64,000 nucleotides of DNA. Source: Chloroflexota bacterium. Its GTDB lineage: Bacteria > Chloroflexota > Anaerolineae > Anaerolineales > UBA4823. Position 1 is the first letter of the stretch. Every line of letters begins with the position of its first letter. The stretch is from contig JAKOUW010000096.1 in NCBI GenBank assembly GCA_029782365.1, forward strand, positions 1-64,000, in the 5' to 3' direction. Shown one piece after another: positions 45,711 to 55,334 of this stretch. The position numbers and the translations under genes were made by a program. The notes beneath the pieces were generated by a model. It was not told the DNA's origin and ran no database searches. It was given only the letters and a program-made list of their open reading frames with translations.

Positions 45711-47108
45711 TTAGAATTGAAAATAGATGAAAGGTGACACTTTAATGGAAGAAAGAAAGAATACAACAAGAGAAGCCAAGAGAATAAATGGAAGGGTGTA
45801 AGCTTTCGATGCCGGAAAGGGCTGCCAGGTAAAATTTACCCCGCGCAGAATACATCCTCCAAGGATCACAAACGATAATGTGTACAAAGCTGGGGTAAAA
45901 ATCCATTGAACACCGTCTCCAGAAGGGGAAACAATTTTTCTGAAGATTTCGAGCGTCGTTTGAGTTGTCGGAGAGCGGAATAGAACCCAGGCAAAGCTCA
46001 CCAATGTGAACGTCCAGGCAGAGCGAAGCCAGGCAGAGACTCGGTTCCAAGGAATTGTTTGAGGTACTTTCACAAACAAACGCTCGAGCAGGAGGTAACA
46101 TCCGTGCAGTCCACCCCAGAGTACAAAATTCCAACTGGCTCCATGCCACAATCCACCTAACAACATGGTAATCATCAAATTCAGGTAGGTGCGAAGATTG
46201 CCTTTTCGATTACCGCCCAGCGGAATATACAAATAATCGCGCAACCAGGTGGATAAAGAAATATGCCAGCGCTGCCAAAATTCTGTTATGGATTGAGATG
46301 TGTACGGCAGGTGAAAATTATCTGGAAGTTCGATACCCAGCATTGCTCCTATGCCTTTTGCCATATCGGTGTAGCCTGAAAAATCACATAGAATTTGGAT
46401 TGAATAGGCGAAAACTGCCAGTACGACAGTGGGTGAGTTAAACAAACTTGGAGCGTGATAGACCTGGTCAACAAACACCGATAAGTTGTCTGCAATTACC
46501 AGCTTCTTGATCAAGCCCATCAGAAAAAATTGGCTCCCTCGAATTATATTGGCCGAGTTGACCTGGATGCCGGTTTCCAATTGGGGCAAGAACTGCCGGG
46601 CACGCATAATGGGACCGGCAACCAGGCGAGGAAAAAAAGTGATGAAAATGGCATAATCAATCAAGGATTTTGCAGGGCTGGTTTGCCGGCGATAAATGTC
46701 GATTACATAGCTTAGGGTTTCAAAAGTGTAAAAAGAGATGCCGATCGGTAAAATGATTTCGAGCGTGCCCAACCGAAACCCAAACGGGCTGAATACGGTA
46801 TTGAGGCTGTTGATAAAAAAATCGAAATATTTGAACCATGCCAGGAATCCCAAGTTCGTGATTATGCTGAGCACCAATAATAATCTTCGATAACGAAAAT
46901 TCTCGCTGGAAGTCATCAAGCGGGAAATGAAATAATCAAGGATTGTCACTGTGCCGAGCAGCCCCAAGAAACGCCAATCCCAATATGCATAAAAAGCACA
47001 GCTTGCGGTGAGCAAAATAAATTTACGCAAGGTTTGCTGTTTGAACACCATCACTAAGATTAACGTGGTGCTCAACAAAATAAAGAACTCAAGCGAAACA
47101 AAACTCAT
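45711..47108 (-). CDS. MBOAT-family membrane O-acyltransferase (AlgI/DltB-like)
   Basis: This 465-residue protein has about eleven membrane helices. The family core is seen in FPRLVAGPIMRARQFLPQL, FFLMGLIKKLVIADNLSVFV, FCDFSGYTDMAKGIGAMLGI followed by ELPDNFHLPYTSQSITEFW, and the catalytic His in MITMLLGGLWHGASWNFVLW. It transfers acyl groups to an exported polymer, as AlgI does for alginate. The usual partner (AlgJ/AlgX-like SGNH protein) is not adjacent. It lies between rfbC and rfbD on the same strand. Confidence 0.92.
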   Translation of the reverse strand: MSFVSLEFFILLSTTLILVMVFKQQTLRKFILLTASCAFYAYWDWRFLGLLGTVTILDYFISRLMTSSENFRYRRLLLVLSIITNLGFLAWFKYFDFFINSLNTVFSPFGFRLGTLEIILPIGISFYTFETLSYVIDIYRRQTSPAKSLIDYAIFITFFPRLVAGPIMRARQFLPQLETGIQVNSANIIRGSQFFLMGLIKKLVIADNLSVFVDQVYHAPSLFNSPTVVLAVFAYSIQILCDFSGYTDMAKGIGAMLGIELPDNFHLPYTSQSITEFWQRWHISLSTWLRDYLYIPLGGNRKGNLRTYLNLMITMLLGGLWHGASWNFVLWGGLHGCYLLLERLFVKVPQTIPWNRVSAWLRSAWTFTLVSFAWVLFRSPTTQTTLEIFRKIVSPSGDGVQWIFTPALYTLSFVILGGCILRGVNFTWQPFPASKAYTLPFILLASLVVFFLSSIKVSPFIYFQF

Positions 47109-47175
47109 CGGTTGTGATCCTTGCCAGGGTACATCATTCGAGAAGCTACAGGATCAATCGCATATTGCATCATTT

Positions 47176-48057
47176 TTAACTCTGAAAAGCCAGCTTTAAT
47201 GCATCCTGCCAGGGTGGAAGGTGGAATCCGAAAGTATCCTGGAAATGCGAACAGTCAAGGGCTGAGAATTTCGGACGCCTTGCCCGAGACGGAAAATCGT
47301 TCGATAAGGCTGGGAGAATCTCAATCGCCTTTTGGCCATCTGGCTTGGAGCCACAAGCCAGGATTGCCTTTCCCCATTCGAAACGGCTGGCGCTGCCAGA
47401 GCCAGCCAGGTGGTATACTCCGGCGTGTTCCTTTAGCCAGCCGTAAGTATTTTTACCTGCCGAAGCTAGCGTTAACGCGGTAATTTCAGCCAGCATACGA
47501 GCCCAGGTAGGGCTGCTCACCTGATCGGTCACTAAGCGTATTGTGTGTTCCTGGTGAGCCCAATCGAGAACTTTCGTGACAAATGAATCTACCCTCAGGC
47601 TGTATAACCAGGCGGTGCGAAGAATCAGGAAAGCGCCCCCGATTTGTTGAACCGCCTGCTCGCCAGCCAGCTTTGTACTGCCATAGACTCCCAAAGGGTT
47701 TGGAGTATCACTTTCGGAATAACTGGCCCCTTTCAGTCCATCGAAAACATAATCCGTAGAAAAATGAACAAACGCTGCGCCGAGCTGACGGGCCGCTTCA
47801 GCCATTGCGCCGGGAGCGGCTGCGTTCACCTTCCACGCCAATTCCGCTTCATCTTCTGCACGGTCAACAGCGGTGTAAGCGGCGGCGTTAATCACAACTG
47901 CCGGGCGAAGCGAGCGCATTAACCGGATCAGGTTGGCTGGTTGGGCAAGGTCCACCTGCGGCTGGTCCACTGCGTGAAGCGATCCAAGTGGAGCTAAGCA
48001 GCGTTCCAATTCGTAACCAAGTTGGCCTGTCCGCCCGATCAAAAGAATGGACTGCAC
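47176..48057 (-). CDS. rfbD: dTDP-4-dehydrorhamnose reductase
   Basis: This 293-residue NADPH-dependent enzyme does the last step to dTDP-L-rhamnose. It starts QSILLIGRTGQLGYELERCL (GTG at 48057), with VVINAAAYTAVDRAEDEAE, VHFSTDYVFDG and the Tyr/Lys pair in NPLGVYGSTKLAGEQAVQ. The start codon shares one base with the rfbA stop. Length is normal. Confidence 0.95.
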   Translation of the reverse strand: MQSILLIGRTGQLGYELERCLAPLGSLHAVDQPQVDLAQPANLIRLMRSLRPAVVINAAAYTAVDRAEDEAELAWKVNAAAPGAMAEAARQLGAAFVHFSTDYVFDGLKGASYSESDTPNPLGVYGSTKLAGEQAVQQIGGAFLILRTAWLYSLRVDSFVTKVLDWAHQEHTIRLVTDQVSSPTWARMLAEITALTLASAGKNTYGWLKEHAGVYHLAGSGSASRFEWGKAILACGSKPDGQKAIEILPALSNDFPSRARRPKFSALDCSHFQDTFGFHLPPWQDALKLAFQS

Positions 48058-48932
48058 TAAAACGCCTCTTCTCGGGCCATGCGCAACAGGTAGTTGCCGT
48101 ATCTATTTTCGACGAGTTCGTTCGCCAGATTGAGAAGCTGCTGGCGGTCAATATAGCCCTGGCGGAAGGCAATCTCTTCTGGACAGGAGATCATCATCCC
48201 CTGGCGGTCTTCCACCGCCTGGACAAAATTGGCTGCCTGGAGCAGGGACTCAGGTGTGCCAGCATCTAACCAGGCAATGCCTCGCCCGAGCTGCTGAACT
48301 CTCAATTGGCCGCGGTGCATGTATTCCAGGTTAACATCTGTAATCTCGAGCTCGTTTCGCCAGGATGGCTTGAGCTGTTCGGCAATCTCGATCACCTGGC
48401 TGTCATAAAAGTAAATGCCAGGAATAGCGAAATTGGAACGGGGTTTGAGCGGCTTTTCCTCGATCGATAATGCAGCGCCATGCTTGTCGAACTCCACAAC
48501 GCCATACCGTTCAGGATCGCGCACCGGGTAGGCAAAGATAAGAGCGCCGGAATTAAGCCGGGCAGCGTTGCGCAGCAGGTTGGGCAAACCGTGTCCGAAA
48601 AATATATTATCTCCCAGAATCAGGCACACCGGTTCTTCAGCCATAAAACTTTTGCCAACCAGAAACGCATCGGCGAGCCCGCGCGGTTCTGCCTGCGAAG
48701 CATAGAGAAAATCCATACCCCATTGGCTGCCATCGTGCAGCAACCCCTGGAAAGATAGTTTTGCATCAGGCGTGGTGATGATCAAAACCTGGCGAATGCC
48801 AGCCAGCATCAGTATTGAGAGGGGATAATAGATCATCGGTTTGTCATAAACCGGAAGGATTTGTTTAGAGATGGAACGGGTTAACGGATATAGGCGAGTG
48901 CCTTTTCCGCCAGCTAAAATAATGCCCTTCAT
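48057..48932 (-). CDS. rfbA: Glucose-1-phosphate thymidylyltransferase
   Basis: This 291-residue enzyme makes dTDP-glucose, the first step of dTDP-rhamnose synthesis. It has [52 protein letters not shown] and [20 protein letters not shown]. Length fits the RmlA family. ATG overlaps the rfbB stop (ATGA). Confidence 0.96.
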   Translation of the reverse strand: MKGIILAGGKGTRLYPLTRSISKQILPVYDKPMIYYPLSILMLAGIRQVLIITTPDAKLSFQGLLHDGSQWGMDFLYASQAEPRGLADAFLVGKSFMAEEPVCLILGDNIFFGHGLPNLLRNAARLNSGALIFAYPVRDPERYGVVEFDKHGAALSIEEKPLKPRSNFAIPGIYFYDSQVIEIAEQLKPSWRNELEITDVNLEYMHRGQLRVQQLGRGIAWLDAGTPESLLQAANFVQAVEDRQGMMISCPEEIAFRQGYIDRQQLLNLANELVENRYGNYLLRMAREEAF

Positions 48933-50017
48933 CCTGTCTTCTCCGGCCTGCTTTGATAATTTTTGGAGATCCAGGCCTGGTAATCGGGTTGATTCTGAAT
49001 GGCACTAACCCATTGTGGGTGATCCAGGTACCATTCAACGGTCTGGCGCAGGCCGTCGCCCAGGTTATGGCGTGGTTTCCATCCCAGTTCGCGCTGAATT
49101 TTGCTAAAATCAACGGCATAGCGCTGGTCATGTCCAGGACGATCAGCCACGAATTGGATGAGCATTTTGTGTGGTGTGTGAGGGCTTTCGGGATACAGTT
49201 CATCCAGGATAGCACAAAGCTGGTAAACGATCTCAAGGTTGGTAGGTTGAGATCCACCGCCTATATTGTAGGTCTCTCCGACTTTTCCTTTGGTGATCAC
49301 GAGATAAATGGCCTCGCAGTGGTCGGCCACGTGCAGCCAGTCGCGGATTTGTTGGCCATCACCGTAGACGGGCAAGACCTTGCCACCCCAGGCGTTCAAG
49401 ACCATCAGTGGAATCAACTTCTCCGGAAACTGGTATGGGCCATAATTATTCGAACAATTCGTAATGGAGAAAGGCAGGCCATAGGTATGCCCATACGCAC
49501 GCACGATATGGTCACTAGCTGCTTTTGACGCGGCGTAAGGAGAGTTAGGAGCGTATGGGCAGTTTTCATCCCAGGCAGGCTCACCGGGTTTCAACGAGCC
49601 GTACACTTCATCCGATGAAATGTGGTGAAAGCGCAAGACCCTACCATGCAGAGACTGGTCGACAAGCCAATATTGGCGGGCAGCCTCCGCAAGGGTGAAT
49701 GTGCCGAGCACATTGGTTTGTATAAACTGCTGAGGGTTAAGAACAGAGCGATCAACGTGCGTTTCGGCAGCAAAATGCACAATTGTGTCAATTTCATACC
49801 TGCGCAGTAAGTGACCGACCAACACAGCATCGGTGATATCTCCTTGAACCAAAATATGCCGCGACGGATCGGGCAGGTTGATTAAATTTTCCAGGCTGCC
49901 CGCGTACGTCATCGCATCCAGGTTGGTGATTCTAACGATTGGGGAAGTCGCAAGAAGATACCGAATGAAATTCGAGCCGATAAACCCAGCCCCTCCGGTG
50001 ACCAGAACATTCTGCAT
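48929..50017 (-). CDS. rfbB: dTDP-glucose 4,6-dehydratase
   Basis: This 362-residue NAD enzyme forms dTDP-4-keto-6-deoxyglucose. It has [43 protein letters not shown] (with the catalytic Asp-Glu pair) and the Tyr/Lys pair in [19 protein letters not shown]. It is the first gene of the rhamnose set (rfbB-rfbA-rfbD-MBOAT-rfbC). The promoter must lie in 50018-50109, but no clear hexamers were found. The ATG has no strong ribosome site. Confidence 0.96.
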   Translation of the reverse strand: MQNVLVTGGAGFIGSNFIRYLLATSPIVRITNLDAMTYAGSLENLINLPDPSRHILVQGDITDAVLVGHLLRRYEIDTIVHFAAETHVDRSVLNPQQFIQTNVLGTFTLAEAARQYWLVDQSLHGRVLRFHHISSDEVYGSLKPGEPAWDENCPYAPNSPYAASKAASDHIVRAYGHTYGLPFSITNCSNNYGPYQFPEKLIPLMVLNAWGGKVLPVYGDGQQIRDWLHVADHCEAIYLVITKGKVGETYNIGGGSQPTNLEIVYQLCAILDELYPESPHTPHKMLIQFVADRPGHDQRYAVDFSKIQRELGWKPRHNLGDGLRQTVEWYLDHPQWVSAIQNQPDYQAWISKNYQSRPEKTG

Positions 50018-50109
50018 CTAAAGCCTCAAACCCAAGCGGTTCGCGTTGGTTTGGGCAGTTTGAATCGCGCCTGGGATTTTCACCAGAACATTTTAACATA
50101 AAAGTCCTC

Positions 50110-50149
50110 AAAACAAAAACCACGGCGTTTTCGCCGTGGTTTTTGTTTT
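50110..50149. terminator. Strong bidirectional-type terminator hairpin
   Basis: An 18-base-pair perfect stem with A-tract and T-tract flanks, AAAACAAAAACCACGGCG (50110-50127) with its complement (50132-50149) and loop TTTT. In the minus direction it ends the multicopper oxidase transcript. Confidence 0.9.
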
Positions 50150-50176
50150 GTATTACCGAATTGGTAAGTCGTGAAC

Positions 50177-53100
50177 TTAGTTCGTCGTTACTACGCGTAA
50201 GCCAGGCAGGCCAGGTGTGTAGGCAGACGGCACTGGCGGTAAACCAGTAGAGATGGCGCGCACGCGGTACCAGTAGGCAGTATTGGCTGTCAGGCCTGTG
50301 TCTGTGAAGGTGGTAACGGGACCGACAACTGTTCCAACAAGGGTCCAACCGGTGGAGCCATTCGGGCTGCGCCAGATTTCGAAGCCACCCACGGGCGGCG
50401 GTAAAATTTGGTTGTTAACCCAGGTCAGGGTGATGGTGTTCGCAGTCTGATTGCCGGCAGGTGAAGCCAGGTTGGAAGGGGCTGTGGGCGGCACGCTTGG
50501 GATAACCGTCAAAGCAACCGGCGAGGATGGGACATTGTCAGTGATGTTGACAGCAACGAGGCTGTAAACATATTTATTCATGGCGACGACATTCGCATCA
50601 ACATAGGATGTAGCTGTATTGAGCGTGCACACGCCGGCGGCAAACGAACTGCAGCCTGTGCCAACTGTGAATGCTGGTGAGCGTGTCAATTGGTAGCGAA
50701 TAGTCTTGCCAGTCATGGTGACTGCACTCCAGCTCAGGCTGGTGCGCAATGGATTGATCCCTGCGGGCTGCAAGATCGTCGCTGCAAAGTTGTCCGGTTG
50801 ATAGGGTTTGGTACCAGCAATGGTCAGGACGGCTTTTGTGCTCGAAATGCGGCTGCCGGACGCGTTGTAGGAAACGGTGCGGTAGACGTAGTTCTGATTG
50901 GAGCCAACGGTGGTGTCCGTGTAGCTGGAGGGGGTGGCGTTTGCCAAAGCCTTGCCAATCGTAACAAAATTGGTGCAGTTGGTGCCACGGCAGCGCTGGA
51001 TCAAGAAGCCGATTTCGTTCGCCGGATTGCCGAGCGTGGTGGGATCAACAACGGGCGGGCGAGTGGTGTCATTCCAGGAAACAACCACCACCGGAGCGGT
51101 CGCTGTAGAACCGGTCGTCACGGCAGAGAAGGTGGAGAAGGCTGCGGGCAACACCGTTGTCACATCGAACTTGACAGGGCGCATCATATCGTTCTCTTCG
51201 TGGCCGAGCAAGTGGCAGTGCCAGACATATTCCCAGCCGAAGCTGACAATCTGGTTGATCACGGTGATCGGGTTGCCGCGGAAGTCGATGTTGGTGAAGT
51301 TCATTGTGCCGCCGAGAGGCTGAGTCACATCCATGGGGCGCTTGCTGATCGGCAGGCCGAAGGGCAGCTTAGGAGCGACAGGCCGCAGGGCAACGATGGC
51401 ATCTTCCAACGGGTTCATGCGCACGGTTTCTTTCCAGCCGAGCTCGAAGGGATCGGGTGGACGGATAGCGCCATCCCAACCAACCCGGTTGATGATTTGG
51501 ACATCATACAGGTGGAAGTGGATCGCATGGGTGTCAACGCCGTTGTGGGTAATCTTCCAGATCTGGGTGCCATCCGCGCCACTGACAACGCCGTTGGTTT
51601 GCGAGTCAACGATGTTTTCTGTCGTAGGATCGACGTAGAAGTAGGGGATGGTTGTCTGGTTGAAGTTGTTGGTGTTGGGAACCTCGACGCCCAGGATGGA
51701 GTTCATTCGTCCATAATCTGGATCGAAGAGTTCCTGGATGGCCTTGGGCTGCAGATTCATGTTGAGAGTGACACCGTTCACGTTGGTGAAGGTTGTCTTG
51801 GTGTATTGGATGCGGATGTATTGGTCGGCAGGGAAAGCCGCGCCGTAAGCCGCATTGTAGGCGTCGGTTGGAATGATGATTGGATCCTGGTCTTTGGCAA
51901 AAACGCCTGTAGGACCAGTGAAGGCGGTGTTCAAAGCAGCGAGGTTGTACGCCGGATTCGCAGTTAAGAACGCTTGACCCACCGCGCCGTAGCCAGTTCC
52001 AATGGTGTCATCGATGAAGACGTCCGGAGGCGTGGTATAACCAGCTCCGTTCGCTGCCATAACGATCGAATCGATGCTAATTGTGGCAGATGCGGAGGCG
52101 CCTGCACCGACGCCAGTGATGGTTACAGAAGGTGCAGACAGATAACCTTTACCGGGGTTGGTAATGCGAATTCCGGTGATGCGACCATATTTTACTGTGG
52201 CCACAGCCGTTGCTGTGATTCCAACAGTGCCGCTGATGACTGGTGGAGCGCTTATTGCAATTGTCGGAGCGACAGTGTAACCGGTGCCGGGGTTCAAGAG
52301 CGCGATGCGATCGACAGAGCCCAGCGCATAGGCCGCAGCGAGCGTGGTGGCGGCAGGATCGGATGCAAAGGTCACCGAAGGATTGGTGTAGCCAGCGCCA
52401 TGATTGATCACATTTACATGATCGACACCGCTGTTTGCCAGGGGAGCAACACGGAACTGCATGATGGTGCGGGTGTTGGGGCCGTAGCCAGCCAGGGTGC
52501 TGGGAGCGCCGCCGGTGCCATCGCCGGTTGCCCAGGAGAAGTCGGGATCGCCGGTGTAGTAATCGATGCGGGGATCGGCCGCCGGCACAGGAGCGGGAGA
52601 GTCGTTGTACAGGATGATGGTCTTACCAGCGAACTGGGAGAAGTCAACCACGACATCGGCGCGCTCGGCGGGGCCGAGGAACAGGCCGTGGGTGGAGACA
52701 TTCAAGACCACGATATCGCGGCGGTTGTAAACATAGTCAACCGGTTGGGGCGGGATGACGACAGGCGAAGGCAGGAAGCCGCCTTCGGTTCCGATCATCA
52801 CCCAGCTTGGACCAGCATAGTTGGGATCGGGTACGCCACCCACCCGGTTATCGGTTGGCCACAGGGCTGGCCAATTCGGCACAGCATCTTTGAGCGCCGG
52901 GACCATGGGGATTTCACCTGCATTGGCATCCAACAATACGGCGTTGGGATCAGTGGGGCCGGTGGTGCCGTAGGTGCTCCACATTGGAGCATTGGAGGCC
53001 GCCTGGAACAGGCTGAGGTTCCAATAGCGGTCATTGGCCGCGTTCAAGATGCGGAAGCGGTAGGCGCGCGGCTGAACATTCATATACGGATATGCCACGC

Positions 53101-54580
53101 CGTTGACGACCGGGGTATCCATGAATGATTCTGGAGTGGAGGAAGGCAGGGGAGTGCCAGGCATCATGGGCGGCTCGCCCGGGCTGCCGAAGTACGGATT
53201 GTTGACCGCGCCGTTTGTGGTGACGAACACAGGCCAGAACCACGGGCCGTAATCCCATCGTCCCATAGCATTGGCGCCAGCCATATCATACGGATTCTGG
53301 TTGGTCATATACACATGAGGGAACCAGAGTGAGCCCTGGCCGCCATATTTGGCGGTGTTCCAGGTAGGATCTTCGGCAAGAACTTCAGCCGGGGTGGGTA
53401 CGAAGGTCTTATCTTGAATCACCAGCGGGATGATATCATTGGGGATCACGCCTCCGCTCACCAGGGCGGCTTCGGTCGGATCTTGCAGTAAGTAACCAGC
53501 AGCCGTGCCGGCATAGACGTTGAGGCGGGTGATGCCATATGCGTGATCGTGATAGAACATCAAGCGGGCGCTTTGCTGGTTGGAATAGAAGAATGTCTGC
53601 GCGCCGGGGCCTGGATCGGGCATGTCAGGCACGTTAAACAGGCTGACGCCCTGAGGGTAGGATGTCGTTTCACCAGCAGGGGTGATCCACTGGTGCGGTG
53701 TGCCATCAGAGATCCAGGGAGTGCGACCACCATGCAGGTGCAGGGTTTCGCGGTTTTGCGTGTAGGTTTCGCCGCCGCCGTTTGGACCTGTGCCAGCTCC
53801 CATGATGGTTTGGTCGACCGGGATGAACAAATCTCCAGGGCGATTACCAGTCACGGGGTCTGCTGGGCCGTAAGGCAGCAAGTTGATGAATTTGACACGC
53901 ACCGGGCGGTCTTTCTGTGCGACGACCGTGGCGCCCAAATACTGGGGAGTATCCACGGCAAAAACAGCCTGACCATTGTACATAATCGGCTGACCAGCCA
54001 ATGGGCCGGAAAGATAGGTCAGAGGCACATGTGCACCTTTGGTCACTGCAGTTTCCAGTTGAACATAGCCGCGCACACGAGTGGCGGGAATGTCTGAGTG
54101 GAATTGGTGCATGAACTCGATGACCGCAATTTCATAGTAATCTGAACCGGTGTACGTGGTCTTGTCAGGCACAGCCACAGAAACATAATTGCCCAGGTTG
54201 TTCTTACCGGCAGCGGTCACGCCTTCCAGCGAGTCGACGAATTTACGCACGCCGGTGCCAGGGATAACGTTGCCGTTGGCATCCAATTGGGGCAGTTGGG
54301 TATTGGCATAGTTCGGGTAGCATCCGAAATAATCGGGTACTCCGCCCAAAAGAGGGGTTGAACAGGCTGCGCCCGGAGCATGCTGGACGAGCGCTTTGTA
54401 GCGCGCGGCTGCCGCTGCCCGGTCAGCGTGAGTCATTTTGCCTTTGAACTGGTGCGTTGTGCCGGAATCCGATGATTGTTGAGGCTGCTGAGCCTGAGCA
54501 GGCTGCCCAGCCATCCCAAGCAGGATTGAGGCCGTTACCAGGACAGAGAGCAAGACGTGCAAAAATTTTCGATTAACCAT
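50177..54580 (-). CDS. Very large secreted multicopper oxidase with Gly-Tyr repeat insert and fibronectin III domains
   Basis: About 1467 residues with a signal peptide (VNRKFLHVLLSVLVTASILL, cut after about residue 30). Copper motifs are complete: HLHGGRTPW (about 278), MFYHDHAYG (345), HAIHFHLYD (1020) and WHCHLLGHEENDMM (1122), with the T1 Cys and axial Met. Between the second and third motifs, residues 715-870 contain four units with G-x-G-Y (HGAGYTNPSV, PGTGYTVAPT, PGKGYLSAPS, NGAGYTTPPD). Residues 1145-1460 form three fibronectin III domains. The substrate is unknown; metal ions or phenolics are possible. I start at ATG 54580, seven bases after AGGAG. No membrane or cell-wall anchor was seen. 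It is preceded by its own promoter. Confidence 0.92.
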   Translation of the reverse strand: MVNRKFLHVLLSVLVTASILLGMAGQPAQAQQPQQSSDSGTTHQFKGKMTHADRAAAAARYKALVQHAPGAACSTPLLGGVPDYFGCYPNYANTQLPQLDANGNVIPGTGVRKFVDSLEGVTAAGKNNLGNYVSVAVPDKTTYTGSDYYEIAVIEFMHQFHSDIPATRVRGYVQLETAVTKGAHVPLTYLSGPLAGQPIMYNGQAVFAVDTPQYLGATVVAQKDRPVRVKFINLLPYGPADPVTGNRPGDLFIPVDQTIMGAGTGPNGGGETYTQNRETLHLHGGRTPWISDGTPHQWITPAGETTSYPQGVSLFNVPDMPDPGPGAQTFFYSNQQSARLMFYHDHAYGITRLNVYAGTAAGYLLQDPTEAALVSGGVIPNDIIPLVIQDKTFVPTPAEVLAEDPTWNTAKYGGQGSLWFPHVYMTNQNPYDMAGANAMGRWDYGPWFWPVFVTTNGAVNNPYFGSPGEPPMMPGTPLPSSTPESFMDTPVVNGVAYPYMNVQPRAYRFRILNAANDRYWNLSLFQAASNAPMWSTYGTTGPTDPNAVLLDANAGEIPMVPALKDAVPNWPALWPTDNRVGGVPDPNYAGPSWVMIGTEGGFLPSPVVIPPQPVDYVYNRRDIVVLNVSTHGLFLGPAERADVVVDFSQFAGKTIILYNDSPAPVPAADPRIDYYTGDPDFSWATGDGTGGAPSTLAGYGPNTRTIMQFRVAPLANSGVDHVNVINHGAGYTNPSVTFASDPAATTLAAAYALGSVDRIALLNPGTGYTVAPTIAISAPPVISGTVGITATAVATVKYGRITGIRITNPGKGYLSAPSVTITGVGAGASASATISIDSIVMAANGAGYTTPPDVFIDDTIGTGYGAVGQAFLTANPAYNLAALNTAFTGPTGVFAKDQDPIIIPTDAYNAAYGAAFPADQYIRIQYTKTTFTNVNGVTLNMNLQPKAIQELFDPDYGRMNSILGVEVPNTNNFNQTTIPYFYVDPTTENIVDSQTNGVVSGADGTQIWKITHNGVDTHAIHFHLYDVQIINRVGWDGAIRPPDPFELGWKETVRMNPLEDAIVALRPVAPKLPFGLPISKRPMDVTQPLGGTMNFTNIDFRGNPITVINQIVSFGWEYVWHCHLLGHEENDMMRPVKFDVTTVLPAAFSTFSAVTTGSTATAPVVVVSWNDTTRPPVVDPTTLGNPANEIGFLIQRCRGTNCTNFVTIGKALANATPSSYTDTTVGSNQNYVYRTVSYNASGSRISSTKAVLTIAGTKPYQPDNFAATILQPAGINPLRTSLSWSAVTMTGKTIRYQLTRSPAFTVGTGCSSFAAGVCTLNTATSYVDANVVAMNKYVYSLVAVNITDNVPSSPVALTVIPSVPPTAPSNLASPAGNQTANTITLTWVNNQILPPPVGGFEIWRSPNGSTGWTLVGTVVGPVTTFTDTGLTANTAYWYRVRAISTGLPPVPSAYTPGLPGLRVVTTN

Positions 54581-54632
54581 TCTCATTCTCCTATTCAAAA
54601 AACTTTCACCCGAAATCATTCGAAAATTGGTT

Positions 54633-54661
54633 GATATAATTTGCGATTAGGGGTTTGTAAA
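54633..54661 (-). promoter_or_regulatory. Promoter of the multicopper oxidase gene
   Basis: On the minus strand TTTACA (54661-54656) and TATATC (54638-54633) are 17 bases apart; a one-base shift gives TTATAT at 16. The start near 54626 leaves a leader of about 45 bases. A perfect AAAGGAGGT (54709-54701) lies upstream of this promoter with no gene behind it. Confidence 0.55.
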
Positions 54662-54731
54662 AAAACTAGATTTCATTGTAGTTTTCTCTGTTTTGTGAAT
54701 ACCTCCTTTATGATTTGTGAAATTGCCATGA

Positions 54732-55097
54732 TTAAATAGCAGCTACTTCGCGGATTGTGCTCAACAAAGTATTGGTGGGCATACTTTTACCCACAAAAGC
54801 GGTTGCGCCAGCAAATTTTGCATTCTCACGAGTCCTTTCGTCGTCATGAATGCTCAAAGTGACGATCGAAGTTTCAGGACAGAGATGGTGGATCCGCCTT
54901 GTGATATCTATGCCATCCATTACCAGTGTTTCAATATCCAGAAGAATGACATCCGGACAGAGGGAAGTTGCCAAGATAATCGCGCTGTCTGCATCGTATG
55001 CTTCGCCAATCACCGCCATATCGGTTTCAGCGGAAATCCGCATCAACAGCCCTTTGCGCATAGATTTTTGGTCGGCAACGATCAAGATTCGAATCAT
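54732..55097 (-). CDS. Single-domain response regulator (receiver only)
   Basis: This protein of 121 residues is a CheY-like receiver with no output domain. The phospho-acceptor is Asp54 in VILLDIETLVMDG, the Lys is in FVGKSMP and the Ser/Thr in IVTLSIHDDE. The acidic pair normally D-D in relatives is Asp9-Gln10 here (VADQKS), which may weaken metal binding or phosphorylation. I start at ATG 55097; the frame to 55193 has no support. It ends 151 bases before the multicopper oxidase start on the same strand and is divergent from a full LuxR-type regulator. It may be a phosphate sink or modulate the neighbouring histidine kinase. Confidence 0.82.
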   Translation of the reverse strand: MIRILIVADQKSMRKGLLMRISAETDMAVIGEAYDADSAIILATSLCPDVILLDIETLVMDGIDITRRIHHLCPETSIVTLSIHDDERTRENAKFAGATAFVGKSMPTNTLLSTIREVAAI

Positions 55098-55264
55098 ACA
55101 TTGTTCCGATTGTCCTGCCACAGGCTTGAAGGATATCTTTCGTGTGCTATAATTAGAAAAGTTAAGCATAATATAAAGAGCGCTGGAGCACATTCAAATC
55201 ACAGTATAGCAACGTCTGAAAACATCGTCGTCAAGGTAAAGAGTGATCTTGTTCTCACGCTTAG

Positions 55265-55297
55265 GGGGGAGAGACTATCCCCCAAAAGTACTATAAT
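55265..55297 (+). promoter_or_regulatory. Inverted repeat and -10 element of the two-component operon
   Basis: GGGGGA (55265-55270) and TCCCCC (55278-55283), separated by seven bases, lie nine to 27 bases before TATAAT (55292-55297), in the place of the -35. No TTGACA-like hexamer exists at the right spacing, so an activator binding this repeat is plausible. The transcript start would be near 55304. Confidence 0.5.
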
Positions 55298-55334
55298 ATT
55301 GCGGTCGTATCAATGCAGAATGGATGATGATTGA

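Noticed and set aside
50690..53128. Two long plus-strand frames (425 and 384 codons) opposite the multicopper oxidase
   Set aside because: They lie fully antisense to a gene with intact copper motifs. Their translations are rich in Gly, Val, Ala, Arg and His without recognisable domains, as expected from the codon bias of the real strand.
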